The notes beneath the pieces were generated by a model, which searched no databases, had not been told where the DNA came from, and saw only the letters and a list, made by a program, of their open reading frames with translations. Position numbers and translations under genes: made by a program. Positions 34,467 to 43,212 of a stretch of 64,000 nucleotides of DNA are shown here, piece after piece. Positions within the stretch are counted from its first letter, which is position 1. Each line of letters begins with the position of its first letter. The stretch is from CBDCMJ01 sp965224325 (GTDB lineage: Bacteria; Chloroflexota; Dehalococcoidia; Lucifugimonadales; UBA3495), in NCBI GenBank assembly GCA_965224325.1, contig CBDCYT010000021.1, positions 131,168 through 195,167 of the forward strand, given 5' to 3'.

Positions 34467-35830
34467 TCAGTCTGCTCCCAGTCCTGACGCTATGCCTCCC
34501 TGATTCTAGCCGACCCAAATGCGGGTTTCACCTTGGCTTTGGTTTAGTCGTGCTGGTGGCGTTGGCGGCCACCCTCACCCTTTTGCCGGCTAACCTTGCG
34601 GTCCTCGGCCCGAGAATCAACCATCTGCCGGTCCCCTTCTTCGGCAAGGCAAGAACCAGACCCTCCGAGCCTTCCGGGCGAGGGTTCTGGGAGCTGATAA
34701 CGCGAACGGTCACCCGGTTCCCGGTCATCAGCATCATCGTAGTCGGCGCCCCGATGATCGCCGCCACGGTCTTCTAATTTCAGATCCACACCGGCCTCAA
34801 CGGCGTCGACGCCTTCCCAGAAGGCGCCCAGACCCGCGAGGCTTTCTTCGTCATGGAAGAGGAGTTCTCCTTCGGCCTGGTCAACCCCACCGAGATCGTC
34901 ATCGACGGGAATATCGACAGTCCCCGTGTGCAAGAAGCGATGGAAAAGCTCCAGGCGTCTCTCACGGGCGACGGCCGCTTCCTAGTTCCGCCTACCCGCC
35001 CCGAGGTTAGTCCCTCTGGGGACTTGGCTTTGCTGACGATAATCATCCCCGGTGAGCCCCGCAGCCAAGCGGCGGTCGACGTCGTGTCCACCATTCGAGA
35101 TCAGTACGTCCCCGCGGCGTTCGACGGGGTTCCCGCCGAAGTCTTTGTCGGCGGCGTGACCGCAGAGGCCGCAGACGTATTTTCTATAGTCCGCGTATAC
35201 ACGCCCATCGTCTTCGCGTTCGTGCTCGGCTGCAGCTTCCTTATATTGATGCCGGTCTTCCGGTCGATAGTCATACCAATCAAAGCAGTCTTCATGAACC
35301 TGCTCTCCGTGGGCGCCGCCTACGGACTGGTGGTGCTGGTATTCCAGAAGGGCGTGGCGACGGACTTGCTGGTGTTCCAGCACGCCGAAGTTATCGACGT
35401 GTGGATACCTCTGTTCCTCTTTTCCATCCTCTTCGGCCTGTCCATGGACTACCATGTATTCCTGCTGAGCCGCATCCGCGAGCGATACGATCAGACCGGG
35501 AACAACGCCGAGGCAGTATCCTACGGGCTGCGATCGACCGCTGGCCTCATCACCGGCGCCGCCCTTATAATGGTAGCGGTATTCGGCGCGTTCGCATCGG
35601 GAAAGACCACCATCAACCAGCAGGTCGGATTCGGGCTGGCGGTAGCTATATTTCTGGATGCAACGCTGGTGCGTTCGGTCCTAGTAGTCAGCCAGCATGG
35701 AACTGCTGGGCCGGCGGAAGTGGTACCTGCCGTCTTGGCTGAGTTGGCTTCCGGACCTGCGAGTAGAACCGCGGGAAACATGAGGTTCGCATTGTTCGAG
35801 ACCGGAATCGATACAGAGACGTAAGAACCG

Positions 35831-36996
35831 ATGCATATACCGAGTGACTACAAGCTGGGTTATGAAAAGGCCCGCGCAGTCGCACCCGACATCGCGGACC
35901 AATACGTGGCGCGCACACTCATCGGAGACCCACTGGCCGAAGCGATGACCGAAGACCTCGCAGAGTTTACCCCAGAAGAGTCGGGGCGGTTTATCCAAGC
36001 AGCGATGGAGCAGGAAGGTGAGGAGGCTCTGAGGGATGCTCCTGCCTCGCTGGGTAAATTCTTCAAAGAAGCGGAAACTCCCCCGGAATGGCTTGATTAT
36101 TCAGCATTCGCCCCGGGTGTCCGCATGTTTCACAGGAACTCACAGATGATCCTGGCGGCGTTTGTCGCCGGTGTTCTGATAGAAGGCTTTACAACGAACA
36201 TAGCAAAGTCCTTCTTCATCACTGGGCGGGTGCGTGACCAGGGCCTCACGTGTTTGGGGCAGAATAACCGTCAGATGCTGGAGATATTCCTTCCTGGCGG
36301 CCTGTACAGGCATGGAGACGGCTGGAAACTTTCGGTCCGTATTAGGATAGTTCACGCGCGGATAAGACACCTCTGAACAATTCGGAAGAATGGGATAACG
36401 AGGCTTGAGGTGCGCCCATTAGCGCTGCGCATTTGGGTTCCGCAGTTTCAGCAAGGCTGCTGAAACACATGAAAACCTTGGGAGCTGATTACAATGACGA
36501 AGAGTACGCTAGCTTCATGGCGGTTTGGCGCTACACTGGCCTCTTGATGGGCATTCCTGAAACCATCCTTTTCCGCGATGCCGAGGAAGCGCTGAAACTG
36601 TATGATATCGGCCTCATGTGCGAGCCTAAGTCACCAGTCGAATCGGTTGCGATGGCTCACTCTTTGGCCAACTCAGCCCCGTTGATTGCGGGGAGAACGG
36701 ATCCGGCGGACCGCCGCAACTTAGCTAACTACGCGTACCGTGTTTCCCGAGGACTCATCGGAGACGAGATTGCCGACTCACTGATGTACCCGCCACTCTC
36801 CGCCTTTGGAGTTGTCTGGTGGTTCAAGGCTCAAAACCGTTATGGCAACGTCCTGGAGAAACTGTTTCCGGTCCGCCGCAGAAACAGCAACTTCGCAAGA
36901 TTCACGTCCTTGCTCGACGCTTCGTTATTCGACGAGGAAGGACTCCGCTACACATTGCCTGACCACGTCTACGTGGAAGAGTCCACCAAGTGGTGA
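35831..36996 (+). pseudogene. MpaB/latex-oxygenase-like (DUF2236) protein, broken
   Basis: Two halves of one gene. First: GDPLAEAMTEDLAEF, FITGRVRDQGLTCLGQNNRQMLEIFLPGG, WKLSVRIRIVHARIRHL. A frameshift at about 36370 and then a TGA at 36405, where relatives have tryptophan (NEA-W-GAPISAAHLG), separate it from the second half: SFMAVWRYTGLLMGIPETILF and DEEGLRYTLPDHVYVEE. The conserved R-x-x-x-T and H residues of the haem site are present. Intact relatives are haem oxygenases of uncertain substrate. It directly follows the MMPL relic (50 bases), so both probably decayed as one unit. Confidence 0.8.
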
Positions 36997-37817
36997 GACC
37001 GGCAGGGCCCTGCCTTATCTATCTACCCGATTAGCTTCCTCTACCCTGGTCCGCACCCCCGGCAGGGGTTGACCGTGTCTAAAGCCGCCGCTTTAGGCGC
37101 CGCCGTGATGGCGTCCTGTAGCATCCGCAGACTGCCGATTGCGGCGACGGCTGGTCTGAGTGTGGACCTGGTTGCAGTATGGGCTGCCACTGCGTTAATT
37201 TGCCCCACTCTTCCCCAACGCGGTGATTGACAGGGACGAAGTCCTCGCGGCCATACCTGATTGCTCAGGGGCCGCACCGATTTTGAGGATGTGTTTGATA
37301 TCACGTGGCTTTACTTTGCCGGTTAGTTCAATAGGCTAAAATGGGCAGGCTAAAATGGGCCAAAATGTAGAGAGCGCGGAGAACGAGCAGGGGAGAGTGC
37401 TGATCAGGCGGCCCCTGTGCGCCCGCCCTGAGGCCGCTGAACTGGAGGCATACAGCCTTCGCTTGCGTACACCTGAAACTTACAACCTCACCGCTCACTC
37501 AAACCTACTCAATACGCAATAGACGCCATAAACTGCGGTACTCGTCGGCCGTGGGCGTGGACTCGTATTAAGGTGACGGCGCTTGAGCCACAGACCCGCA
37601 CCGTCCCGGCCGGCAAGGTATGCAATGCTAACCTCTGCCTGACTTCGCCATCCGTACTTGCCATCGGTTTGCGACGCCAGTGGAACTCGCGGCAATACAG
37701 GTGCTACGCTTCTGTCTCCCTCACCTTTTACCGCAATCGATGTGAAGGGTAATATAACTCCCGGATACCGGTCTCGGACCACGAGATTTGATCAAGCAGG
37801 GGAAGGGTTGCCGCCCA
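36997..37817. other. 820-base non-coding stretch upstream of recQ
   Basis: No convincing gene; short openings on both strands lack family resemblance. Around 37335-37365 the motif GGCTAAAATGGGC occurs twice 16 bases apart. The recQ promoter should lie near the right end. Confidence 0.4.
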
Positions 37818-40040
37818 ATGGACAGTATCGCTCCGCTCGCCATCCTAAAGTCCCGGTTCGGCTACGACAGCTTTCGGCCTTTGCAAGAAGAGATCATCGC
37901 CAACGTCATGGCCCGCCAGGACAGCCTGGCGCTGATGCCCACCGGCGGCGGCAAGTCTCTATGCTATCAGCTGCCGGCCCTGCTCTTTGACGGCGTCACT
38001 CTGGTGGTCTCACCACTGATCGCCCTGATGAAGGACCAGGTGGACGCGCTGAACGGCCACGGCATCGCCGCCCGGTTCATCAATAGCTCCCTGCCGGCGT
38101 CGGAGATAGCTCAGGTGCAGGCGCAGGTCCGGAGTGGGCAGGTCAAAATTCTGTACGTGGCCCCTGAACGGCTGGTCCTGGCCGGGTTCCGGCAGTTCCT
38201 TCACAGCCTGGACATTAGCCTCATCGCAATTGACGAGGCCCACTGCATTTCCGAGTGGGGCCACGAGTTTCGCCCCGACTACCGCAACCTGCTGCAGCTG
38301 AGACAGGACTTTCCGTTTGTCCCGGTGATCGCCCTGACCGCCACCGCCACAGAACGGGTGCGGGAAGACATCATCGGCCAGCTTGACCTGGAACAAGGCC
38401 GGGTATTCCTGTCCAGTTTCAACCGGGACAATCTCAGATATTCGGTGCAGCCCAAGGACAACTCCTTGGGTGTGCTGATGGCCCTGCTCCGCGAGAGGCG
38501 CAGCCAGTCCGCCATCGTCTATTGCTTCTCCCGGCAGGAGACGGAAGACCTGGCCGACGACCTGAACACCCGGGGTTTTTCGGCCCGTCCGTACCACGCC
38601 GGGCTGGACGGCGAGACGCGCCGCCGGACGCAGGAGGACTTCGTCCGAGACCGGGTGCCCATCATCGTCGCTACCGTCGCCTTTGGCATGGGGATAGACA
38701 AGCCGGACATCCGCCTGGTGGTCCACTACAACCTGCCCAAGTCGCTGGAGGGCTACTACCAAGAGACGGGCCGGGCCGGCAGGGACGGGCTCCCCAGCGA
38801 CTGCATCCTCTTCTTCACCTATGCCGACAGGGCCAAACAGGAGTACTTCATCAGTCAGATCGAGGAGGCGCCGGAGCAGCAGAACGCCCGTCAGAAGCTG
38901 GCCACGATGGTGGAGTTCGCCCAACTGCCAACCTGCCGCCGCCGCTTCCTTCTGGAGTATTTCGGCGAGCGATGGGCGGAAGAAAACTGCGGCGGCTGCG
39001 ACGTCTGCCTGAGGTCCGGGGAGGAGTTTGACGCCACGGAGATCACCCAGAAGATTCTCTCGGCTGTAATACGCACCGGCGAGAGATTCGGCGGAAATCA
39101 CGTCATTCAGGTGCTGAGAGGGAGCCGGGAGAAGCGAGTCCTGGAACTGGGACACGAGCGGTTGAGCGTATATGGCATCGCCGAGGACTTCGGACGGTCT
39201 CAACTCAGGGACGTGATCGGCCAGCTGCAGGCGCGGGGACTGCTGGTGCGGCGCGAAGGGGAGTACTCGACCCTGGCCGTAGCGCCCGAAGGTAAGGAGT
39301 TTCTCCGGCAGCGCCAGACCCTGTTCCTTCTCCGGCCCGCCGACGAGGACGACGGACGAGAGACAGCGCCCGGCCGGGCCGGTTCACCGGCAGCGGCGAT
39401 AGAATACGACGAGAAGCTGTATGAGGAACTGCGCGCCTTGCGGAGACGGCTGGCCGACGCCCGCGATGTCCCGGCCTTCGTGGTCTTCGGAGACGTATCC
39501 CTCCGGCACATGGCCGCAGCCTTCCCCCGGAGCATGGAAGAGTTCTCCCGCATCCCTGGGGTGGGAGAGGCGAAGTTGGAGCAGTACGGTCCGGAGTTCC
39601 TGGAGGTTATCCGGAGCTACGCCGAGGTCAACGGCCTGCCGGGCCGGACAGAAGCTGCGCCAATCGGACAACAGCCCGGGGATAGGGCCGAAGGGCCGGC
39701 GCGAGAGCGGCCGGGGCGGCGCCGGGGAACAACCCACGATGCGACCAGGGCAATGTTGTCCCAGGGACTGTCAATCACGCAGATCGCACAGCAACGCGGT
39801 CTGGCCGAGACCACCATCATCGGCCATCTGGAACGGATGACCGAACAGGGCGTAGCCCTGAACTTGGAACACCTGATGCCGGCGGCGGAAAGGCTCGACA
39901 GTATACAGGAGGCCTTCGACGCCTGTGGCGGCGCTTTTCTCAGACCGGCCTGGGAGTTCCTGGGAACACAATTCACCTACGATGAGCTGCGATTGGCCCG
40001 GCTATATTTGCGTAAGGAAGGGAGGCTGCCGGCCGGGTGA
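37818..40040 (+). CDS. recQ: ATP-dependent DNA helicase RecQ
   Basis: 740 residues. Helicase core: SFRPLQEEII, Walker A MPTGGGKSLCYQLPAL, DEAH box IAIDEAHCISEWGHEFR, VIALTATAT and QETGRAGRDG. Zinc domain CRRRFLLEYFGE...CGGCDVC, winged-helix RQC domain, an HRDC domain (VFGDVSLRHMAAAFPRSMEEFSRIPGVG) and a C-terminal helix-turn-helix (GLSITQIAQQRGLAETTIIGHLERM) as in full-length bacterial RecQ of the Bacillus/RpnR type. 3'-5' helicase for recombination and fork repair. Start at ATG 37818 with GAAGGG upstream; a TTG at 37788 is the alternative. It stands alone between two non-coding stretches. Confidence 0.95.
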   Translation: MDSIAPLAILKSRFGYDSFRPLQEEIIANVMARQDSLALMPTGGGKSLCYQLPALLFDGVTLVVSPLIALMKDQVDALNGHGIAARFINSSLPASEIAQVQAQVRSGQVKILYVAPERLVLAGFRQFLHSLDISLIAIDEAHCISEWGHEFRPDYRNLLQLRQDFPFVPVIALTATATERVREDIIGQLDLEQGRVFLSSFNRDNLRYSVQPKDNSLGVLMALLRERRSQSAIVYCFSRQETEDLADDLNTRGFSARPYHAGLDGETRRRTQEDFVRDRVPIIVATVAFGMGIDKPDIRLVVHYNLPKSLEGYYQETGRAGRDGLPSDCILFFTYADRAKQEYFISQIEEAPEQQNARQKLATMVEFAQLPTCRRRFLLEYFGERWAEENCGGCDVCLRSGEEFDATEITQKILSAVIRTGERFGGNHVIQVLRGSREKRVLELGHERLSVYGIAEDFGRSQLRDVIGQLQARGLLVRREGEYSTLAVAPEGKEFLRQRQTLFLLRPADEDDGRETAPGRAGSPAAAIEYDEKLYEELRALRRRLADARDVPAFVVFGDVSLRHMAAAFPRSMEEFSRIPGVGEAKLEQYGPEFLEVIRSYAEVNGLPGRTEAAPIGQQPGDRAEGPARERPGRRRGTTHDATRAMLSQGLSITQIAQQRGLAETTIIGHLERMTEQGVALNLEHLMPAAERLDSIQEAFDACGGAFLRPAWEFLGTQFTYDELRLARLYLRKEGRLPAG

Positions 40041-40427
40041 CAATCTTACTCGGGATCGAGAGTAATCGGCCGGCACATTGGGAGGTTAGCCCAGGCGATG
40101 CGACAACCGTGCTCAGCCCACACTGGAAGCTTCGGGCGCGATGTCCGGGCGGTGGACGGTTCGCCAACTAACGCCGGCAAGCCACGCCAGGGGGGGCTTC
40201 AACCGTGGATTCGATGCAGGCGGTCATTTGGTTTCCTCAAGGCTAGAGCTACGTCTCCCTCGTCTGGAAGGCCGCCTGAATCGATCGGTTCTGTAGTCAC
40301 CACTCTTCCCGGTGGTTCTGAGTCTATATGCAGCATCTCCTCCAGTAGTTCAAATATCACCTGAAAATGCTGGAAGTCCTGCTGGGAGCCATTCCAGTAC
40401 TATGTGCACTTTGTTACCGCTACCGAC
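40041..40427. other. Non-coding stretch between recQ and HAD gene
   Basis: About 390 bases between convergent genes. No gene, RNA or clear terminator stem recognised. Confidence 0.4.
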
Positions 40428-41276
40428 CTAGGCTCGGGTCCTTCCTAGAATTTGATCCCGTGACTCGCGAATAGCGACAAGGTCGATTTGAGTTTTGACA
40501 ATCTGGTCTAGCTCTTTATCTTTGGTGTAATCAGCTGGCGTCGAACAATGGACCCGCCCGTCCTGAATGAAGTGGTTTGCGTTGTCACGTGCGTTTTTTG
40601 TGCGGGGCTTAAAAACTACGATGGATAGTCCTCCTAAGTCCTTAACTAATCTAAAGCAAGGCACGTCGGTTTCCCCATCGCCGATATATACCATATTCTC
40701 GAAAGGAACGGGACGGTCTTTCATTTCAACGAACTGATTGATTTCACGGTCATCACTAAGGTCGTGCGCCCCCTTGTTAATCCGGAAGAGAAATTGAGTC
40801 TTGGTCGTGAAGTTTATGGCCAAAGCTGGCCAGCAGGCCACACCATTCTCGTCAAACATGAACCGGGAAGCGTATATCCCAGTGAACTTTGAAGCTATTG
40901 GCGTCCCCTCGATGATTTCTGCGTTGCCCGATGACACAATGTAGTGCACTACCTTGACGCCTTTAGTCTTTCCGTACTCGTTGATCCGGTCAAACCAGTC
41001 ATGAACGCCTTTGAAAAACGTTATCTCGGCGCCGCGTTTCTTGAAATCATCGGGATGCACGGGCATTTTTGCCGCCCTAGCTTTGTCCAGCATCAAGTAC
41101 ATGTACATGAGAATCTGGTCAGCCTGTTCTGACTTCGCAAGCTGATTGACCTCTTTCCAAAAGTCGCTAGGCTTCATGCCTACGGCTGGAATGAAACTAT
41201 TCTCTTGCAAATTACCGGGAGCTAAGGTCCCATCAAAGTCATAGACAATAGCCATTTGTGTGTATCCGTACGTCAT
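40428..41276 (-). CDS. HAD-family phosphatase-like protein in a toxin-antitoxin-like module
   Basis: 282-residue haloacid-dehalogenase fold protein. Motif I VYDFDGTLAPGN (D13, D15), motif II HYIVSSGNAEI, and motif IV VYIGDGETDVPCF are all intact; an unusually large cap (residues about 30-110, helical) precedes motif II. Composition is more AT-rich than the flanking recQ, suggesting separate acquisition. It begins six bases after the higA-ImmA stop, so it is almost certainly co-transcribed. Substrate unknown; candidates are a phosphoprotein, nucleotide or phospho-sugar. The preferred start ATG 41276 has GAGGGG upstream. Confidence 0.75.
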   Translation of the reverse strand: MTYGYTQMAIVYDFDGTLAPGNLQENSFIPAVGMKPSDFWKEVNQLAKSEQADQILMYMYLMLDKARAAKMPVHPDDFKKRGAEITFFKGVHDWFDRINEYGKTKGVKVVHYIVSSGNAEIIEGTPIASKFTGIYASRFMFDENGVACWPALAINFTTKTQFLFRINKGAHDLSDDREINQFVEMKDRPVPFENMVYIGDGETDVPCFRLVKDLGGLSIVVFKPRTKNARDNANHFIQDGRVHCSTPADYTKDKELDQIVKTQIDLVAIRESRDQILGRTRA

Positions 41277-41282
41277 AGATTC

Positions 41283-42512
41283 TTAGCCCCTCGCAAACTG
41301 CCGCCGCACTTCTCCGGCGCCCACGAATTGGGAGAGAAGGCGGTAGTTGCCCCACTCATGGCGGATGCGGCCGGCGATTATCGCCGGATGAATTCCCAGT
41401 CTTTGGGCCAGGTTGATTACCCCGTTGGGCGATGGGTTCTCCCGGACCCGGCTTGCCTCCCAGACCTCGCCGGGAATCAGCGCTTCTCCAGCTAACCGGT
41501 CTGCGTCCCGTTCCTTGGAATCGCCGGAACTCCCCGCGCCGGCCTCTACGCTCCGCAAGCTGTGGTCGTCGACAAAAGCAGCCTCGTCGCCACAGCCTTC
41601 CAGGTGCAAGCTGACGTGGGCCAACTCGTGCAGCAGGGTAAACCAAAAATTGTCGATGCGGTCGTGCCGCAGCGTCATCCCTATCACCGGCCGGCCATCG
41701 AAGAGCCGGAACGCCGCCCCGTCCAGGTGGGTCCTTCGCAGATGGGGCAAATATTCGAACCCTATGCCGCGACCGGCCAGCAAATCCCTGGCTCGAGGGG
41801 GGCCGTCCTCAAATTTGCTGAGTTGCGCAACCTCCCCCAGGAACTCCGGGGTAACGGCGCCACGCTGGTATGCAACGCTTGACGGCCGCTCCCGCGCCGT
41901 GGCCATAACCTGCCAGCACCATGCTTTCAGGGCATACTCGTCGGTCTTGGCGTTGACTCGCCTGCTGTCGTTCTTGCGGTACAAAGGAGCAGCGGCGAAT
42001 GCTCGCCCACCGGCCCGTTCCATCAGGCCTGTGACAAGCTCTTCTGCCTGTTCCGGCAGGTCAGGCACGTCGGGAATCCAACCCGCCTTAGCCATTGCCC
42101 TGAGGGGAAATCTAGTGTATTCAAGGCTTGGGAGTGTGTCTGGCAAGCTGGCGCCCGGTTCCTGTAGGAGGACGTGAGCGGGTATTCCCAGGTGTTGATG
42201 AAGCGCCCGGGCCATTGACATGGTGATTGCCCGTTTGCCGGAAAGCACCTCTGAAACCTTGGCCCGGCTCCCGATGAACGGCGCCAGGTCGCGGGGGGTC
42301 AAGTTCGCCTGGTCCATTCGGAACTTGATGGCGGATATGGGATCAGGAAAGCCAATGGGGTCGTGCTTGTTCTCGTAAAGCTCCACCAAGTCCAACATGA
42401 CGCCGAGCTCATCGTCCTCTGGGGTACCCGGTTCCGCACCGAAAATCTCGTCAATACGGGCTAGGGCAGTGTCGAGGTCCTCGTCAGTCCGAATCGGCTT
42501 TATTGTGCTCAT
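41283..42512 (-). CDS. HigA-type antitoxin fused to ImmA/IrrE metallopeptidase
   Basis: 409 residues. Residues 1-115 are a HigA-like antitoxin: an acidic N-terminal helix region and an XRE helix-turn-helix (ISAIKFRMDQANLTPRDLAPFIGSRAKVSEVLSGKRAIT). Residues about 190-400 are an ImmA/IrrE (COG2856) zinc peptidase with HELAH (H295, E296, H299) and a downstream E/D pair in KERDADRLAGEALIP. Overlaps the toxin gene by four bases (ATGA-type). The family logic is that the peptidase cleaves a repressor under stress; here repressor and peptidase are one chain, so self-cleavage or cleavage of the toxin partner is possible (inference). Confidence 0.85.
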   Translation of the reverse strand: MSTIKPIRTDEDLDTALARIDEIFGAEPGTPEDDELGVMLDLVELYENKHDPIGFPDPISAIKFRMDQANLTPRDLAPFIGSRAKVSEVLSGKRAITMSMARALHQHLGIPAHVLLQEPGASLPDTLPSLEYTRFPLRAMAKAGWIPDVPDLPEQAEELVTGLMERAGGRAFAAAPLYRKNDSRRVNAKTDEYALKAWCWQVMATARERPSSVAYQRGAVTPEFLGEVAQLSKFEDGPPRARDLLAGRGIGFEYLPHLRRTHLDGAAFRLFDGRPVIGMTLRHDRIDNFWFTLLHELAHVSLHLEGCGDEAAFVDDHSLRSVEAGAGSSGDSKERDADRLAGEALIPGEVWEASRVRENPSPNGVINLAQRLGIHPAIIAGRIRHEWGNYRLLSQFVGAGEVRRQFARG

Positions 42513-42796
42513 AGCCCCACCTTCTCAACACCTAGACGGTCATACTCCGCATGATTACCCGACCATTCGATGCAAACTGCGCGCCGTCGATAGTTAGCCC
42601 AGACCACTAACCGAAATCGGTTGCCCCCAACGTCGAACGCGACGCGGTTGTCTCTCACGGTGCTCGCTCTGGGGAACTGGTCTTTGGCTTGAGCGGGGGT
42701 AGACCAGTCCGCTTGTTCCACCTCTTTAAACCATAAACCATGGGTGTAACGGTCCCTCAGAGTTCGGGCGCTGCTTCCAGACCGCTCAGACCGCAT
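42509..42796 (-). CDS. higB: HigB-type mRNA interferase toxin
   Basis: 95 residues. LWFKEVEQADWSTPAQAKDQFPRAS followed by STVRDNRVAFDVGGNRFRLVV and IEWSGNHAEYDRL is the HigB_toxin (RelE-like) pattern; the terminal G-x-H-x-E-Y-D block is typical. A ribosome-dependent endoribonuclease in characterised relatives. It starts the minus-strand module and its stop overlaps the antitoxin start. The first 20 residues (Ser/Arg-rich) are longer than usual, so an internal start is possible. Confidence 0.85.
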   Translation of the reverse strand: MRSERSGSSARTLRDRYTHGLWFKEVEQADWSTPAQAKDQFPRASTVRDNRVAFDVGGNRFRLVVWANYRRRAVCIEWSGNHAEYDRLGVEKVGL

Positions 42797-43212
42797 TTTT
42801 CAGAGATAATCCGCACAACAGGATGTTAAACCTCCCAATTACGCATATGGTAAAGTGTTCCCAATAACCTGTAAAGGACTAAAGTCCCATTATCAAGGAT
42901 ACGTCCATTAGGGAGGACAATCGAGGTTTGGGGAAGTTTGTTACTGGTTAACCGAGACCCAACTTTTCCAAGTTCTCACCGATGGCCGCGGCGGCCGCGG
43001 CGTCTCGGCCACGGCAGTGGATGCCCGCGTCCGGTTCGTTCACGCGTCCGAATCCCTCGGCTTCGCCTTGACCAGACTCGCTGGTCTCTCGCCGTTCTAG
43101 TGATGCGCGATATGGTGCTCGTCCGCTACCAAGTTGACGGCCTCACAGCTGAGCTGTTGAAATCTGATGCAACGCAGGCTGGCACGGCTCGACTATCGAG
43201 TAACTGAGGTTT
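42797..43212. other. Region upstream of higB, downstream of IS110 gene
   Basis: About 415 bases. The 70 bases next to higB are AT-rich and probably hold its promoter and operator. The rest has only unrecognised openings and includes the right-hand non-coding end of the IS110 element, whose boundary I cannot set. Confidence 0.35.

Larger units (their letters stand above)
33307..34547. mobile_element. IS630-family insertion sequence
   Basis: 1241 bases with 19-base perfect inverted ends (CTAAACCAAAGCCAAGGTG at 33307 and its complement ending 34547). The TA at 33308 and at 34545 is the duplicated target dinucleotide; joining GTAC-TA-GTCG restores the host MMPL frame (V-L-V-V). Contains a two-frame transposase. 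Confidence 0.9.
32324..35781 (+). pseudogene. MMPL/RND-family transporter, decayed and interrupted by IS630
   Basis: Starts GTG 32324 with TEWLARICARRPRLVIAIWA, the MMPL N-terminus. Reconstructed product carries the first porter domain, ERIGIPVALIILIVLIGTIT and AVGIDHSLVIVSRYRDE, then DYHVFLLSRIRERYDQTG and a long second transmembrane block. Lesions: a frameshift near 32440; stops TAA 32566, TAG 33175 and TAA 34775; the IS630 insertion (33307-34547) between LGAVL and VVLVA; and a frameshift near 35690, after which MELLGRRKWYLPSWL resumes in another frame and ends at 35781. Intact members export lipids, siderophores or hopanoids. Many independent lesions show long inactivity. Confidence 0.88.

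Noticed and set aside
36405..36407. TGA in the MpaB-like gene as a recoded codon
   Set aside because: It replaces tryptophan and follows a frameshift a few codons earlier, so the gene is decayed.
38010..39203. 397-codon minus-strand opening opposite recQ
   Set aside because: Shadow of a complete RecQ helicase; no recognisable domains.
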